DNA of 40,590 nt from Spirosoma fluviale (GCA_945906795.1 CAMDRO010000018.1:1-40590); one strand, 5' to 3'; positions 7,746 through 16,066 are shown, numbered from the stretch's first letter. Numbers and translations are program-made. The notes: a model not told the origin generated them from the letters alone.

Positions 7746-9551
7746 ATGAAAAAAATCTTTTTTTTACTTTGGTTGCCCTGGGTTTGTTGGGCCCAACAAA
7801 CCATTCCTCTCACAGATTTGAGTGCTTTTGACCATCCAAGTACGAATTGGACCATCGAGCAAGTGATTAAGGCAAGGCCTACTGATACGAGTTTTCAAGT
7901 AAGCTCAGGCAAAGGGGTTTTGTTAAACACACTTCGTCATGGAAAATATAAGCGCTCTGACGATTTAAAATTTAATTTAAATCATGGTGATATTCATTTT
8001 ATGATGGATTTTATGCTTCCCAAAGGCGCTAATTCAGGTATTTATTTACAAGGCCGATACGAAGTGCAATTATTCGATTCATGGGGGAAGAAATCTCTGA
8101 AATTCGGCGACTGTGGAGGTATTTATGAGCGCTGGGATGATGCTCGAGGAAAAGGAAATGAAGGTTTCGAAGGTTTCGCCCCAAGGCAAAATGCATGTAA
8201 AGCGCCAGGCTTATGGCAATCCATTGAAATCGATTTTGAAGCACCACGTTTTGATGCTAGCGGTAAAAAAATCAAAAATGCTTTATTTAAAAAGGTTATC
8301 CTGAATGGTATATTGATTCAGGAAAATATCGAAATGTCTGGAATGACTCGCGGGTCGATTTTTGACAAAGAAGGGCCTTTAGGTCCTATTACTGTTCAAG
8401 GAGATCATGGGCCGGTAGCCTTTAAGAATATACGCTATGAGACGTATGATAAGCCTAGCGCCAAATTAAGCAACATATCCTATCAGTATTATGAAGGGAA
8501 ATTCCCTGAGCCTGTGGTTGGGCAAGCTGTCCCTTTGCTTAAAGGAAATTTAGCTGCTTTAACCCAAAAAGTGATCAAAGCAAGAAACGATTATTTAATT
8601 CATTATGTAGGAGATTTAGAAATTCCTGAAACGGATAATTATACATTTCAAACAAATTGGACAGGTTCGGGTGTTTTGAAAATTGACGGAAAAGAATACA
8701 ATTCAGGGGCACATTGGTACACAGATGATGTGTTATCCACGGCTAATTTAACGGCCGGCAAGCATAAATTTGAACTTATCCATGTGAAAGATTTTAATTG
8801 GGGCCCAAAAGCATTAGGTGTTTTTGTTAAGCGAATAGGTTCTCAAATCGTTCCCCTACATGTGAGAACTTCATTGCCTGATCCTGAACCCAAGGGTTTG
8901 ATCGAGGTGAAAGCCAATTCAGAGCCAGTATATCAAAGGTCCTTTACTTTTCATTTGGGAAAGAAAAAAACCCATGCCATTCATGTGGGTGATCAGAGCG
9001 GGCTCTCTTATTCTTACGATTTAAAACAGGGGGCTTTGTTGCAAACTTGGAAAGGTAAATTTTTAAATGCAACCCAAATGTGGTTGGATCGAGGGGAGCC
9101 ACAAACCGCAGAACCGATGGGATTAAATGTGATGATGGACGGCAAATTCCCATTGGTCTTAAGCAGTCAAGCCCAACCCGATTCCGTTGACGCAACTAAA
9201 TTAGTGTACAAAGGATATAAGATTTTACATGGTAGACCGGTGTACATGTACGATTGGCCTGCTGCTTCTTTAAAAGTAGAAGATCACCTGAATCCCAATG
9301 AAAATGGGACGGGTTGGCTTAGGACGATCAATTTGATTGGCGCGAGTCCACAAAAATCGAACATTGAAGTGGTGCTAGGTAATAGTCCCGATGTGGTGGA
9401 AATTAATGCAGGCCTTTTGGCTTTACAAGGAATGGGATATTATGTTCAATGGGCTGGAGCGCCTGCCGTTATTTTGAATACACAAGCCAGTGGAAAGCAA
9501 GTGAGAGTTCCTTTACAAGGAAATAGTTTTACATATCAATTGATTTGGTAA
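7746..9551 (+). CDS. Secreted DUF1080 (3-keto-disaccharide hydrolase-like) protein with PA14-like domain
   Basis: The protein has 601 residues if started at the ATG at 7746, the choice that puts the signal peptide (MKKIFFLLWLPWVCWAQ) at the N-terminus. An upstream in-frame ATG at 7707 would add 13 residues ahead of it. Residues about 20-235 are a DUF1080/GH16-like beta-sandwich ('ANSGIYLQGRYEVQLFDSWG', 'GGIYERWDD', 'GPITVQGDHGPVAFKNIRY'). This family includes periplasmic hydrolases of 3-keto-glycosides. Residues about 240-375 look PA14-like ('YTFQTNWTGSGVLKIDGKEY'). The C-terminal 200 residues are another beta-rich domain of the type found with propeller-cytochrome dehydrogenases. It lies 13 bases upstream of such a dehydrogenase, which suggests joint sugar oxidation. 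A weak promoter-like TTTG-N21-TATTTATA is visible upstream. Confidence 0.85.
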   Translation: MKKIFFLLWLPWVCWAQQTIPLTDLSAFDHPSTNWTIEQVIKARPTDTSFQVSSGKGVLLNTLRHGKYKRSDDLKFNLNHGDIHFMMDFMLPKGANSGIYLQGRYEVQLFDSWGKKSLKFGDCGGIYERWDDARGKGNEGFEGFAPRQNACKAPGLWQSIEIDFEAPRFDASGKKIKNALFKKVILNGILIQENIEMSGMTRGSIFDKEGPLGPITVQGDHGPVAFKNIRYETYDKPSAKLSNISYQYYEGKFPEPVVGQAVPLLKGNLAALTQKVIKARNDYLIHYVGDLEIPETDNYTFQTNWTGSGVLKIDGKEYNSGAHWYTDDVLSTANLTAGKHKFELIHVKDFNWGPKALGVFVKRIGSQIVPLHVRTSLPDPEPKGLIEVKANSEPVYQRSFTFHLGKKKTHAIHVGDQSGLSYSYDLKQGALLQTWKGKFLNATQMWLDRGEPQTAEPMGLNVMMDGKFPLVLSSQAQPDSVDATKLVYKGYKILHGRPVYMYDWPAASLKVEDHLNPNENGTGWLRTINLIGASPQKSNIEVVLGNSPDVVEINAGLLALQGMGYYVQWAGAPAVILNTQASGKQVRVPLQGNSFTYQLIW

Positions 9552-9564
9552 CCTAGATAAGATC

Positions 9565-11427
9565 ATGAAATTAAAATTAAGCATATTATTACTGGCCATT
9601 TCTGTTGGAGCTTTTGGGCAAAAGCCCGCTCCAAAAACAGAGCAAGATTTTTATGAAATAAAAACCTTACCTATTCCTCAAGATCTCTACTTAGAAGTGG
9701 GAGGTTTGGCAACCATGCCTGATGGCCGATTGGCCGTCAGTACGCGCAGGGGGGAAATATGGATTGTTGAAAATCCATATCAAAAAGATAGCCACCAAAC
9801 GAATTATCGAAGATTTGCGAGCGGCTTGCATGAGATTTTAGGGTTAGCCTATAAAGATGGCGTCTTTTACTGCTCTCAACGTGGGGAATTGACGAAAATC
9901 ACGGATACCAATCGCGATGGGGTGGCCGATTTGTATGAGCCGATTTACCAATTCGAGTTATCGGGCAATTACCATGAGTATACCTATGGACCTGTTTTTG
10001 ATAAGAACGGGGATATGTTGGTGACTCTCAATTTAGCCTGGATTGGTTTTGGCGAAGGAAAATTTGCCAAATGGCGTGGTTGGTTAGTTAAGATTAAACC
10101 CGATGGTACCTTAGAACCTCAGTCGGCCGGCTTACGTTCCCCCGCTGGCTACAGCATTAATGAGGAAGGCGATATTTTTTATGGTGAAAACCAAGGTGAT
10201 TGGGTAGGTTCCGGCCGAATTACGCATTTGGAAAAAGGTGATTTTGCGGGAAATCCTGGGGGAATCAAGTGGGCGAAGGAACCGAATAGCCCTTTTAAAT
10301 TGACTTTGGAGGAAATTCCCGACAATGGCCAACCGATGTTCGAAGCGGCTAAAAAAGTAAAAAATTTAAAATTGCCTGCGGTTTGGTTTCCACATGCTAT
10401 TATGGGAATTTCGACTTCTGACATTATTCAGGATACTACGAAAGGAAAATTCAGCCCTTTCCCTGGGCAGTATTTTGTGGCAGACCAAGGACAATCCAAG
10501 GTGATGCGGGTGTTCATGGAAAAGGTGAATGGCGTTTATCAAGGATTTTGCATCAACTACCGTGAGGGTTTTCAGTCGGGAATTTTGCGGGAAAGATTTG
10601 GTTTAGATGGTAGTATGTTTGTAGGGATGACTTCAAGGGGTTGGGGATCTACTGGGAAGGATAATTTTGGGCTCCAACGCTTAGTTTGGAATGGCTTAAC
10701 GCCTTTTGAGATTAAAACCATTCATGCCAAATCGGATGGATTTGAGATTTCATTTACTCAGGCTATTGATGTAAAATCAGTGAAGAATGCAGCCTCTTAT
10801 GCGCTTAGATCTTATATCTATGAATACCATCACCAATATGGAAGTCCGATTATCCATGTAAAAGACTTGAAAATCAAAGGAATTTCAGTTTCTCCAGATA
10901 AGAAAACTGTACGTATTTCGATCGACGGAATTAGGCAATTCTATATTCATGAGTTTATTTTGAAAGGAATTTTGAATGAGGAGGGGGAACCTTTATTGCA
11001 TGAAACGGCTTATTATACTCTAAATCAAATTCCTGCAGGGGACAAAATGGCAATGAATGAGTCGACCGCTCCTGTTATTGAAAAAGTTGCAACGCCTGTC
11101 ATTGAGCAACCTAAATTGGCCGTCAATGGCAAAAAACAAATAGTCACGGAAACCCAAGTATTGGCCCTATTAAAAAAGCATACTTGCTTGGCTTGTCATG
11201 CAAAAGACAAAAAGGTGATAGGACCTTCATATGAAGATATTGCTAAGCGGAAGTATTCGGACCAACAAATCTTAGCTTTAGTCTATAAGCCAAATCCACA
11301 AAATTGGCCTGATTATGCCACTGAAATGGCTCCTATGAGTCATATTCCTGCGAATGATGTGTTGAAAATAGCATCTTGGATTAATGGCCTTGGGGCAAAA
11401 AATAAAGTGGAGCCGAATCGAGATTAA
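9565..11427 (+). CDS. Secreted sorbosone/glucose dehydrogenase-like beta-propeller with C-terminal cytochrome c
   Basis: This 620-residue exported protein has a signal peptide at residues 1-19. Residues about 30-380 read as a six-bladed PQQ-dependent sugar-dehydrogenase-like propeller ('GGLATMPDGRLAVSTRRGEIWIV', 'LHEILGLAYKDGVFYC', 'LRSPAGYSINEEGDIFYGENQGDW'). A beta domain (about 390-490) links to a C-terminal class I cytochrome c with heme motif C541-LA-C544-H545 and a Met ligand near 588-591. Such proteins oxidise a sugar or alcohol in the periplasm and pass electrons to their own heme. Whether PQQ is bound is unknown, and the substrate is not evident. The gene is coupled to the DUF1080 gene upstream and ends at a strong terminator. 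Confidence 0.85.
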   Translation: MKLKLSILLLAISVGAFGQKPAPKTEQDFYEIKTLPIPQDLYLEVGGLATMPDGRLAVSTRRGEIWIVENPYQKDSHQTNYRRFASGLHEILGLAYKDGVFYCSQRGELTKITDTNRDGVADLYEPIYQFELSGNYHEYTYGPVFDKNGDMLVTLNLAWIGFGEGKFAKWRGWLVKIKPDGTLEPQSAGLRSPAGYSINEEGDIFYGENQGDWVGSGRITHLEKGDFAGNPGGIKWAKEPNSPFKLTLEEIPDNGQPMFEAAKKVKNLKLPAVWFPHAIMGISTSDIIQDTTKGKFSPFPGQYFVADQGQSKVMRVFMEKVNGVYQGFCINYREGFQSGILRERFGLDGSMFVGMTSRGWGSTGKDNFGLQRLVWNGLTPFEIKTIHAKSDGFEISFTQAIDVKSVKNAASYALRSYIYEYHHQYGSPIIHVKDLKIKGISVSPDKKTVRISIDGIRQFYIHEFILKGILNEEGEPLLHETAYYTLNQIPAGDKMAMNESTAPVIEKVATPVIEQPKLAVNGKKQIVTETQVLALLKKHTCLACHAKDKKVIGPSYEDIAKRKYSDQQILALVYKPNPQNWPDYATEMAPMSHIPANDVLKIASWINGLGAKNKVEPNRD

Positions 11428-11444
11428 TACGGGCAGAAAAAAAT

Positions 11445-11485
11445 CATTAAAAAAGGAACTTAATTTATGAGTTCCTTTTTTAATG
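11445..11485. terminator. Bidirectional intrinsic terminator
   Basis: A perfect 16-base-pair stem (CATTAAAAAAGGAACT at 11445-11460 with its complement at 11470-11485) surrounds a 9-base loop. A/T tracts flank the GGAAC core on both sides, so it can stop the propeller-cytochrome transcript on plus and the convergent DUF1573 transcript on minus. Confidence 0.85.
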
Positions 11486-11501
11486 TAATGAAAAGTATAA
11501 A

Positions 11502-11879
11502 TTATTTTTTCGGTTCAACGGAACCTTGAATAGTTAACACAATTTGAGAAACCTCTCCATTGTTGACAACCGTAATCGTTTTATTGAAACTTCCTGGACG
11601 TCCTGCTGAGTTATAATATGCAGTAACTTTACCTGTTTTGCCTGGCATAATAGGCTCTCTAGTCCAATCGGGAGTTGTACATCCACATGATGGTTGAACA
11701 TTTGAAATAACAACGGGTGCTTTGCCTGTATTCGAAAACTCAAAACTGTATATTGCTTGAGTTCCTTCTGTGATTTTTTTGAAATCGTGAGCAGTCTTTT
11801 TGAATTTAATCATCCCTTGCGCATTCGATTGAAATGCAACGGCAATTAGTATGGCAATAATTCCTAAAAATTTCTTCAT
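11502..11879 (-). CDS. DUF1573 domain protein, exported
   Basis: This 125-residue protein has a clear signal peptide (about residues 1-20, ending SNAQ) followed by one DUF1573 domain, an immunoglobulin-like beta-sandwich. Family marks are 'FKKTAHDFKKITEGTQAIYSFEFSNTG' in the first half, 'NVQPSCGCTTPDW' with the conserved Cys-Gly-Cys, and 'PGKTGKVTAYYNSAGRPGSFNKTITVVNN'. DUF1573 proteins are abundant in Bacteroidota as single domains, but their function is not established. The gene is monocistronic: it has its own promoter upstream (11906-11936) and ends at a shared terminator (11445-11485). Confidence 0.92.
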   Translation of the reverse strand: MKKFLGIIAILIAVAFQSNAQGMIKFKKTAHDFKKITEGTQAIYSFEFSNTGKAPVVISNVQPSCGCTTPDWTREPIMPGKTGKVTAYYNSAGRPGSFNKTITVVNNGEVSQIVLTIQGSVEPKK

Positions 11880-11905
11880 GGTTTTTTGTTTTTAATAATG
11901 TGTGG

Positions 11906-11936
11906 CAAATCTAAAACAAAGGGAAGATTCAACAAA
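11906..11936 (-). promoter_or_regulatory. Bacteroidota sigma-A promoter for the DUF1573 gene
   Basis: On the minus strand TTTG (11936-11933) is followed after exactly 19 bases by TAGATTTG (11913-11906), a full match to the Bacteroidota consensus TTTG-N19-TAnnTTTG. The ATG lies 27 bases beyond the -7 box. Confidence 0.8.
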
Positions 11937-11969
11937 AGAATTAGGCTATTTTTTTATCAGACCTATGTT

Positions 11970-12000
11970 TTTGGCTCATGCCTAAAATGTTGTATTTTTG
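11970..12000 (+). promoter_or_regulatory. Bacteroidota sigma-A promoter for the E1-nuoIJK operon
   Basis: TTTG (11970-11973), a 19-base spacer and TATTTTTG (11993-12000) match the consensus TTTG-N19-TAnnTTTG exactly. The implied transcription start, about 12004-12007, lies after the in-frame ATGs at 11978 and 12002. This points to the ATG at 12017 as the true start. It is divergent from the DUF1573 promoter only 34 bases away. Confidence 0.8.
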
Positions 12001-12016
12001 CATGTTAAATAAAATA

Positions 12017-14443
12017 ATGCCCTTGATTCCCCAGAATTCATATTCTTTTACTAAGTCGGAGCTTACATTTGATCCCAAAAAGATTCTGGAGGATTATCAA
12101 CTCGCCGTGATTAGTCGGCAGTGTAGCTTATTAGTCAGGAAAGAAGTTTTTACGGGTCGGGCCAAATTTGGTATTTACGGAGATGGCAAAGAGTTATGTC
12201 AAATAGCCTTAGCGCGCTCCATGCAAACAGGAGATTATATTTCTGGATATTATCGAGATCAGACCATCGGTGTGGCTGTTGGGGATCTAACTTGGCCTCA
12301 ATATTTTGCTCAATTATATGGTCACCCTGATATAAATTTTGATCCGCATTCAGGGGGCCGACAAATGAATAATCATCATGCTACACGTTGGCTCGATGAA
12401 AAGGGGGAATGGAAAGACCAAACTTCTCGCATTAATTCTGTGGCTGGAATTTCTTCGACGGCTGCCCAAACACCCAGGGCTTTAGGTATCGCTTACGCCT
12501 CCAAATTATATCGAGAAAGATCCGATTTAACGGAACATGCGACGCTTTTTTCAAAAGGGGGCCAAGAGGTTTGTTATACGACCATCGGTGATGCGAGTAC
12601 CTCTGAGGGGATGTATTTTGAGTGTATTAATGCGGCAGGGGTTTTACAAGTGCCTATCATTTTTTCAGTTTGGGATGATGGATATGGTATTTCTGTGCCG
12701 ATTGAATTCCAAACTACGAAGTCGTCTATTTCAAAGGCACTTGCGGGTTTTCAGCGAAATGAAGATGGGAAAGGTTTAGAAATTATTGAAGTCAAAGCCT
12801 GGGATTATCCGGGATTATTGGCCGCCTATGTTCGCGCGGCTCAATTAGCTCGAGAAGAATTTGTTCCTTGCTTAGTCCATGTCGTTGAGTGCACACAACC
12901 CCAGGGACATTCGGCTTCAGGGTCACATGAGCGCTATAAATCTTCGGATCGATTGGCTTGGGAGCATGAAGCAGATTGTAATTTGTTGTTTCGACAATGG
13001 ATTTTAGAAAATAACTATTCGGATGAAGCTGCTCTTAAGGCTATTGATGATGTGGCTGTAATTCAAGCTAAAATATATCAAAAAGAGGCATTTGCTGCCT
13101 ACATGTCTTCGGTGGATGTAGACCGAAAGAGCTATTTGCGCATGGCTAAAAATTTATTGAATTCGACCAATGAACCTAGTTTGTTGGAGCCCATCATCGA
13201 AGAATTAAACCAAGTTAGCTATCCGATTTTTAGTGATTTAGTGAAGGCGGGTCGAAAAACAGTACGAGCATTTCGCTTTTATCAAGGACCTGCAGTTAAA
13301 TTATTGAGGAAGTGGTTGACGGATTTGGAAGATAAGAATCGAAGAAGATTTAGTTCGCATCAAATGAGTGAATCGGTTCATTCTCCATTGTTGGTGAAGG
13401 AAGTGAAACCTTTGTATGAAAAAGTACCCCAACAAGTAGATGGTCGCGAAATTTTAAATCAAAGTTTTTCTAATTTTTTAGAAGATCCTCGCGTGTTTAT
13501 TTTAGGGGAGGATGTAGGGAAAATCGGGGATGTGAATCAAACGCTAGCCGGTTTACAAGATAAGTTTGGACCGTTAAAAGTAACGGATACGGGCATTCGA
13601 GAAGTGAGTTTAGTGGGTCAGGGAGTAGGCGCTTCGATGCGCGGCTTAAAACCTATTGTTGAGATACAATACTTAGATTATATTTTATATCCATTCCCGA
13701 TTTTATCGGACGATTGGGCTTGCCTTCATTATCGGACGGTGGGGGGCCAAAAAGCTCCTATGATTTTGAGAACAAGGGGGCATCGATTGGAGGGTATTTG
13801 GCATTCGGGTAGCCCTATGGCCTTGTTGATCAATGGATTACGAGGAGTGCATTTTTGTGTACCTAGAAATATGACACAGGCCGCGGGCATGTATCGGACT
13901 TTATTAATGGGGGATGATCCTGGACTAGTGATAGAATGTCTCAATGGATATCGACTTAAAGAACCTATGCCGACTAATTTGTTGGATATTGTCGTGCCTT
14001 TAGGAATTCCTGAAATTTTAAGGGAGGGCGGCGATTTGACGGTAGTTACTTACGGATCCATGTGCCGAATTGTGATGGAGGCGGCAGAAACGTTGGCCGA
14101 AATGGGTATTTCCGTTGAGGTCATCGACGTACAAACCTTATTGCCCTTTGACCGAAATCATCAGATACTTTTGTCGATTCAAAAAACGCATCGAGTCCTT
14201 TTTACCGATGAAGATATGCCGGGTGGAGCTACGGCCTATATGATGCAAGAAGTGATCGACAAGCAAGGTGGATTTAATTGGTTAGATGCTCCCGCCAGAT
14301 GTTTATCGGCGCCCCCTCATCGACCTGCTTACAGTTCAGACGGAGATTATTTCAGTAAACCCAATGTGGAAAATGTAGTGGATACTGTTTATGAAATGAT
14401 GCGTGAGATTGATCCAACATCCTTTCCAGCTATTTATTTTTAA
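12017..14443 (+). CDS. 2-oxoacid (branched-chain) dehydrogenase E1, fused alpha and beta subunits
   Basis: The protein has 808 residues if started at 12017, a start chosen because the promoter's -7 box ends at 12000. It is the thiamine-diphosphate-dependent E1 component that decarboxylates 2-oxoacids and passes the acyl group to a lipoyl E2. Residues about 30-370 are the alpha part, with the ThDP/Mg motif G191-DAST followed by D220-DGYGIS. The usual Asn-Asn of GDG-NN is Asp-Asp here. Residues about 472-808 are the beta part ('FILGEDVGKIGDVNQTLAGL', 'TDTGIREVSLVGQGVGASM', 'VEVIDVQTLLPFD'). This fused form is common in Bacteroidota and is usually annotated as 2-oxoisovalerate dehydrogenase. It is followed one base later by nuoI. 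Confidence 0.9.
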   Translation: MPLIPQNSYSFTKSELTFDPKKILEDYQLAVISRQCSLLVRKEVFTGRAKFGIYGDGKELCQIALARSMQTGDYISGYYRDQTIGVAVGDLTWPQYFAQLYGHPDINFDPHSGGRQMNNHHATRWLDEKGEWKDQTSRINSVAGISSTAAQTPRALGIAYASKLYRERSDLTEHATLFSKGGQEVCYTTIGDASTSEGMYFECINAAGVLQVPIIFSVWDDGYGISVPIEFQTTKSSISKALAGFQRNEDGKGLEIIEVKAWDYPGLLAAYVRAAQLAREEFVPCLVHVVECTQPQGHSASGSHERYKSSDRLAWEHEADCNLLFRQWILENNYSDEAALKAIDDVAVIQAKIYQKEAFAAYMSSVDVDRKSYLRMAKNLLNSTNEPSLLEPIIEELNQVSYPIFSDLVKAGRKTVRAFRFYQGPAVKLLRKWLTDLEDKNRRRFSSHQMSESVHSPLLVKEVKPLYEKVPQQVDGREILNQSFSNFLEDPRVFILGEDVGKIGDVNQTLAGLQDKFGPLKVTDTGIREVSLVGQGVGASMRGLKPIVEIQYLDYILYPFPILSDDWACLHYRTVGGQKAPMILRTRGHRLEGIWHSGSPMALLINGLRGVHFCVPRNMTQAAGMYRTLLMGDDPGLVIECLNGYRLKEPMPTNLLDIVVPLGIPEILREGGDLTVVTYGSMCRIVMEAAETLAEMGISVEVIDVQTLLPFDRNHQILLSIQKTHRVLFTDEDMPGGATAYMMQEVIDKQGGFNWLDAPARCLSAPPHRPAYSSDGDYFSKPNVENVVDTVYEMMREIDPTSFPAIYF

Positions 14444-14444
14444 T

Positions 14445-15248
14445 ATGTCAGCGATCACTTTGTATTTTAAGGCAATTTTATCTGGGGTGCAAAGCACGCG
14501 CAATGGAATGGCTTTGACGTGGAAACATGCTTGGTCTGCTAGGAAATCAAGGAAAGTCCAACAAATTCAAGATCCTCAATATTTTAGTACAAGTGAAAAT
14601 ACGGGGATTTTTACCTTGGAATATCCGCATCAAAAAATCCCGGTTCCTGTAAATGGAAGATACCAATTGCACAATGAGATGGACGATTGCATCGTTTGCG
14701 ATAAATGTGTCAAAGTCTGTCCGGTGGATTGCATTGAAATTGATCCCATTAAAGCGACGGGCCTTGTGGGTCATACCTCTGATGGATCACCCATTCGATT
14801 GTATGCCGCAAAATTTGACATCGATATGTCAAAATGTTGTTTCTGCGGTTTGTGTACCACGGTTTGTCCAACAGAATGCTTGACGATGACATCTGAATAT
14901 GATTTTTCAGTTTTTGATTTGAAGGAGCATACGTTTGGTTTTGCGAATTTAACTAAGGAGCAAGCGGATGAAAAAAGGCAATTGTATGAGCAGTTTGTCG
15001 CTGAAAAGGAAGCCATGAAAGCATCGGCTGCCGTTTCTGCCGAAGCATTAGATCTTAAAGTAGGAGATGAGAAACCAGCGGCTAAGCCAGCATTTAAGCC
15101 TAGTTTTAAACCGAAAATTCCAAGTGCAAATACGGAGGAATTCTTGCCTTCGGCAACGGAAAATCAGGTGACTGAGCCTGAGAAACCAGCGGCACCTAAG
15201 CCAGCTTTTAAGCCTAGTTTCAAGCCGAAGATTCCTCCTAAATCGTAA
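14445..15248 (+). CDS. nuoI: NADH-quinone oxidoreductase subunit I (two 4Fe-4S clusters) with long C-terminal tail
   Basis: The protein has 267 residues from the ATG at 14445, one base after the E1 stop. An earlier in-frame ATG at 14403 lies inside E1 and is rejected. NuoI carries clusters N6a and N6b, which pass electrons to the quinone site. Ligands are C82, C85, C88, C92 and C131, C134, C137, C141, both in CxxCxxCxxxCP form. Typical NuoI is about 160-180 residues. Here residues about 195-267 form a low-complexity Lys/Pro/Ala tail that contains the exact repeat KPAFKPSFKPKIP at 214-226 and again at 252-264. It lies in an operon with nuoJ (7 bases downstream) and nuoK. Confidence 0.92.
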   Translation: MSAITLYFKAILSGVQSTRNGMALTWKHAWSARKSRKVQQIQDPQYFSTSENTGIFTLEYPHQKIPVPVNGRYQLHNEMDDCIVCDKCVKVCPVDCIEIDPIKATGLVGHTSDGSPIRLYAAKFDIDMSKCCFCGLCTTVCPTECLTMTSEYDFSVFDLKEHTFGFANLTKEQADEKRQLYEQFVAEKEAMKASAAVSAEALDLKVGDEKPAAKPAFKPSFKPKIPSANTEEFLPSATENQVTEPEKPAAPKPAFKPSFKPKIPPKS

Positions 15249-15255
15249 GAAAATC

Positions 15256-15768
15256 ATGAATAGTCCCTTGATGATTGGTTTTTTGGCCTTAACTTTTTTG
15301 ACTTGTGGAAGTGCATTTTTTATGTTGTGGACTAAAAATGTATTGCATGCGGCGTTGGCCATGTTCATGACCATGCTTGGCTTGGCAGGATTTTATGTAT
15401 TGGCTTTTGCGGATGTGATGGCTGTTTCGCACTTAATGATTTATGTGGGGGGTGTGTTGATTTTGATTTTGTTTGGAATCATGATGACGGGCCAACGAAC
15501 ATCTAAAACGGGACAGACGAATGAACTTTTTACGGAGCAGAAAGGTAGGTTTTGGGCATTTTTTATTGACTTTACCGTTTTTCTGAGCTTGTCTTGGTTA
15601 CTGGGCCAACAACATTTTTATGCGTTTTCTGACCTAGATCGAAATTCAAAACTGGGCCAAGCCGGCCTAAGTTTCATGCTTGAATATTCGTTCCCGTTTG
15701 AGTTGACAGGTGTATTTTTGTTGATTGCATTAGTGGGTGCTACCTATATCGCTAAAAATCATGAATGA
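15256..15768 (+). CDS. nuoJ: NADH-quinone oxidoreductase subunit J
   Basis: This 170-residue membrane subunit belongs to the proton-pumping arm of Complex I. Five hydrophobic segments are visible. The conserved third one reads 'LMIYVGGVLILILFGIMM', the pi-bulge helix of NuoJ/ND6 that helps couple quinone reduction to pumping. The N-terminal 'KNVLHAALAMFMTMLGLAGFYVL' is also family-typical. It starts 7 bases after nuoI and overlaps the nuoK start by 8 bases, so it is translationally coupled. The length is normal for bacterial NuoJ. Confidence 0.95.
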   Translation: MNSPLMIGFLALTFLTCGSAFFMLWTKNVLHAALAMFMTMLGLAGFYVLAFADVMAVSHLMIYVGGVLILILFGIMMTGQRTSKTGQTNELFTEQKGRFWAFFIDFTVFLSLSWLLGQQHFYAFSDLDRNSKLGQAGLSFMLEYSFPFELTGVFLLIALVGATYIAKNHE

Positions 15769-16066
15769 AATTCCATTGGTATTTTTCTTGTGGGTCGGGG
15801 CATTTTTGTTTGCCACGGGCCTATCCATTATACTGATCAAGCGGAATGTTATTTTTGTATTAATGGGGGTGGAATTGATGTTGAATGCAGCTAATTTAAA
15901 TCTAATTGCCTTCTCTCGAGGGGATGATCAAAACCAAGGTTTAATGATGGGTTTGTTTGTATTGGTCATCGGAGTTTGCGAGATGTCCATCGCATTAGCT
16001 ATTATCTTACAGGTTTACCGGAGATTCAAAAAGATAGACATTGACCAATTTCAATCTAGAAATTAA
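15761..16066 (+). CDS. nuoK: NADH-quinone oxidoreductase subunit K
   Basis: The protein has 101 residues from the ATG at 15761. An in-frame ATG at 15737 lies deeper inside nuoJ and would add eight atypical residues, and NuoK is normally about 100 residues. Three transmembrane helices are visible, with conserved 'FVLMGVELMLNAANLNLIAFSR', whose Glu is the pumping carboxylate, and 'GLFVLVIGVCEMSIALAIILQVYR' with the second Glu. It is the last gene of the run. nuoL, nuoM and nuoN, which usually follow, are absent, and the next gene (uvrC) is on the other strand with overlapping stop codons. Confidence 0.95.
   Translation: MNEIPLVFFLWVGAFLFATGLSIILIKRNVIFVLMGVELMLNAANLNLIAFSRGDDQNQGLMMGLFVLVIGVCEMSIALAIILQVYRRFKKIDIDQFQSRN

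Noticed and set aside
14403..14444. nuoI starting at the in-frame ATG at 14403
   Set aside because: That start lies inside the E1 gene. The ATG at 14445, one base after the E1 stop, gives a standard NuoI N-terminus.
15048..15374. Open frame on the minus strand opposite the nuoI tail and nuoJ start
   Set aside because: It is a by-product of the repeated Lys/Pro codons read in reverse. Its translation is low-complexity Arg/Leu, and the plus-strand genes are well supported.
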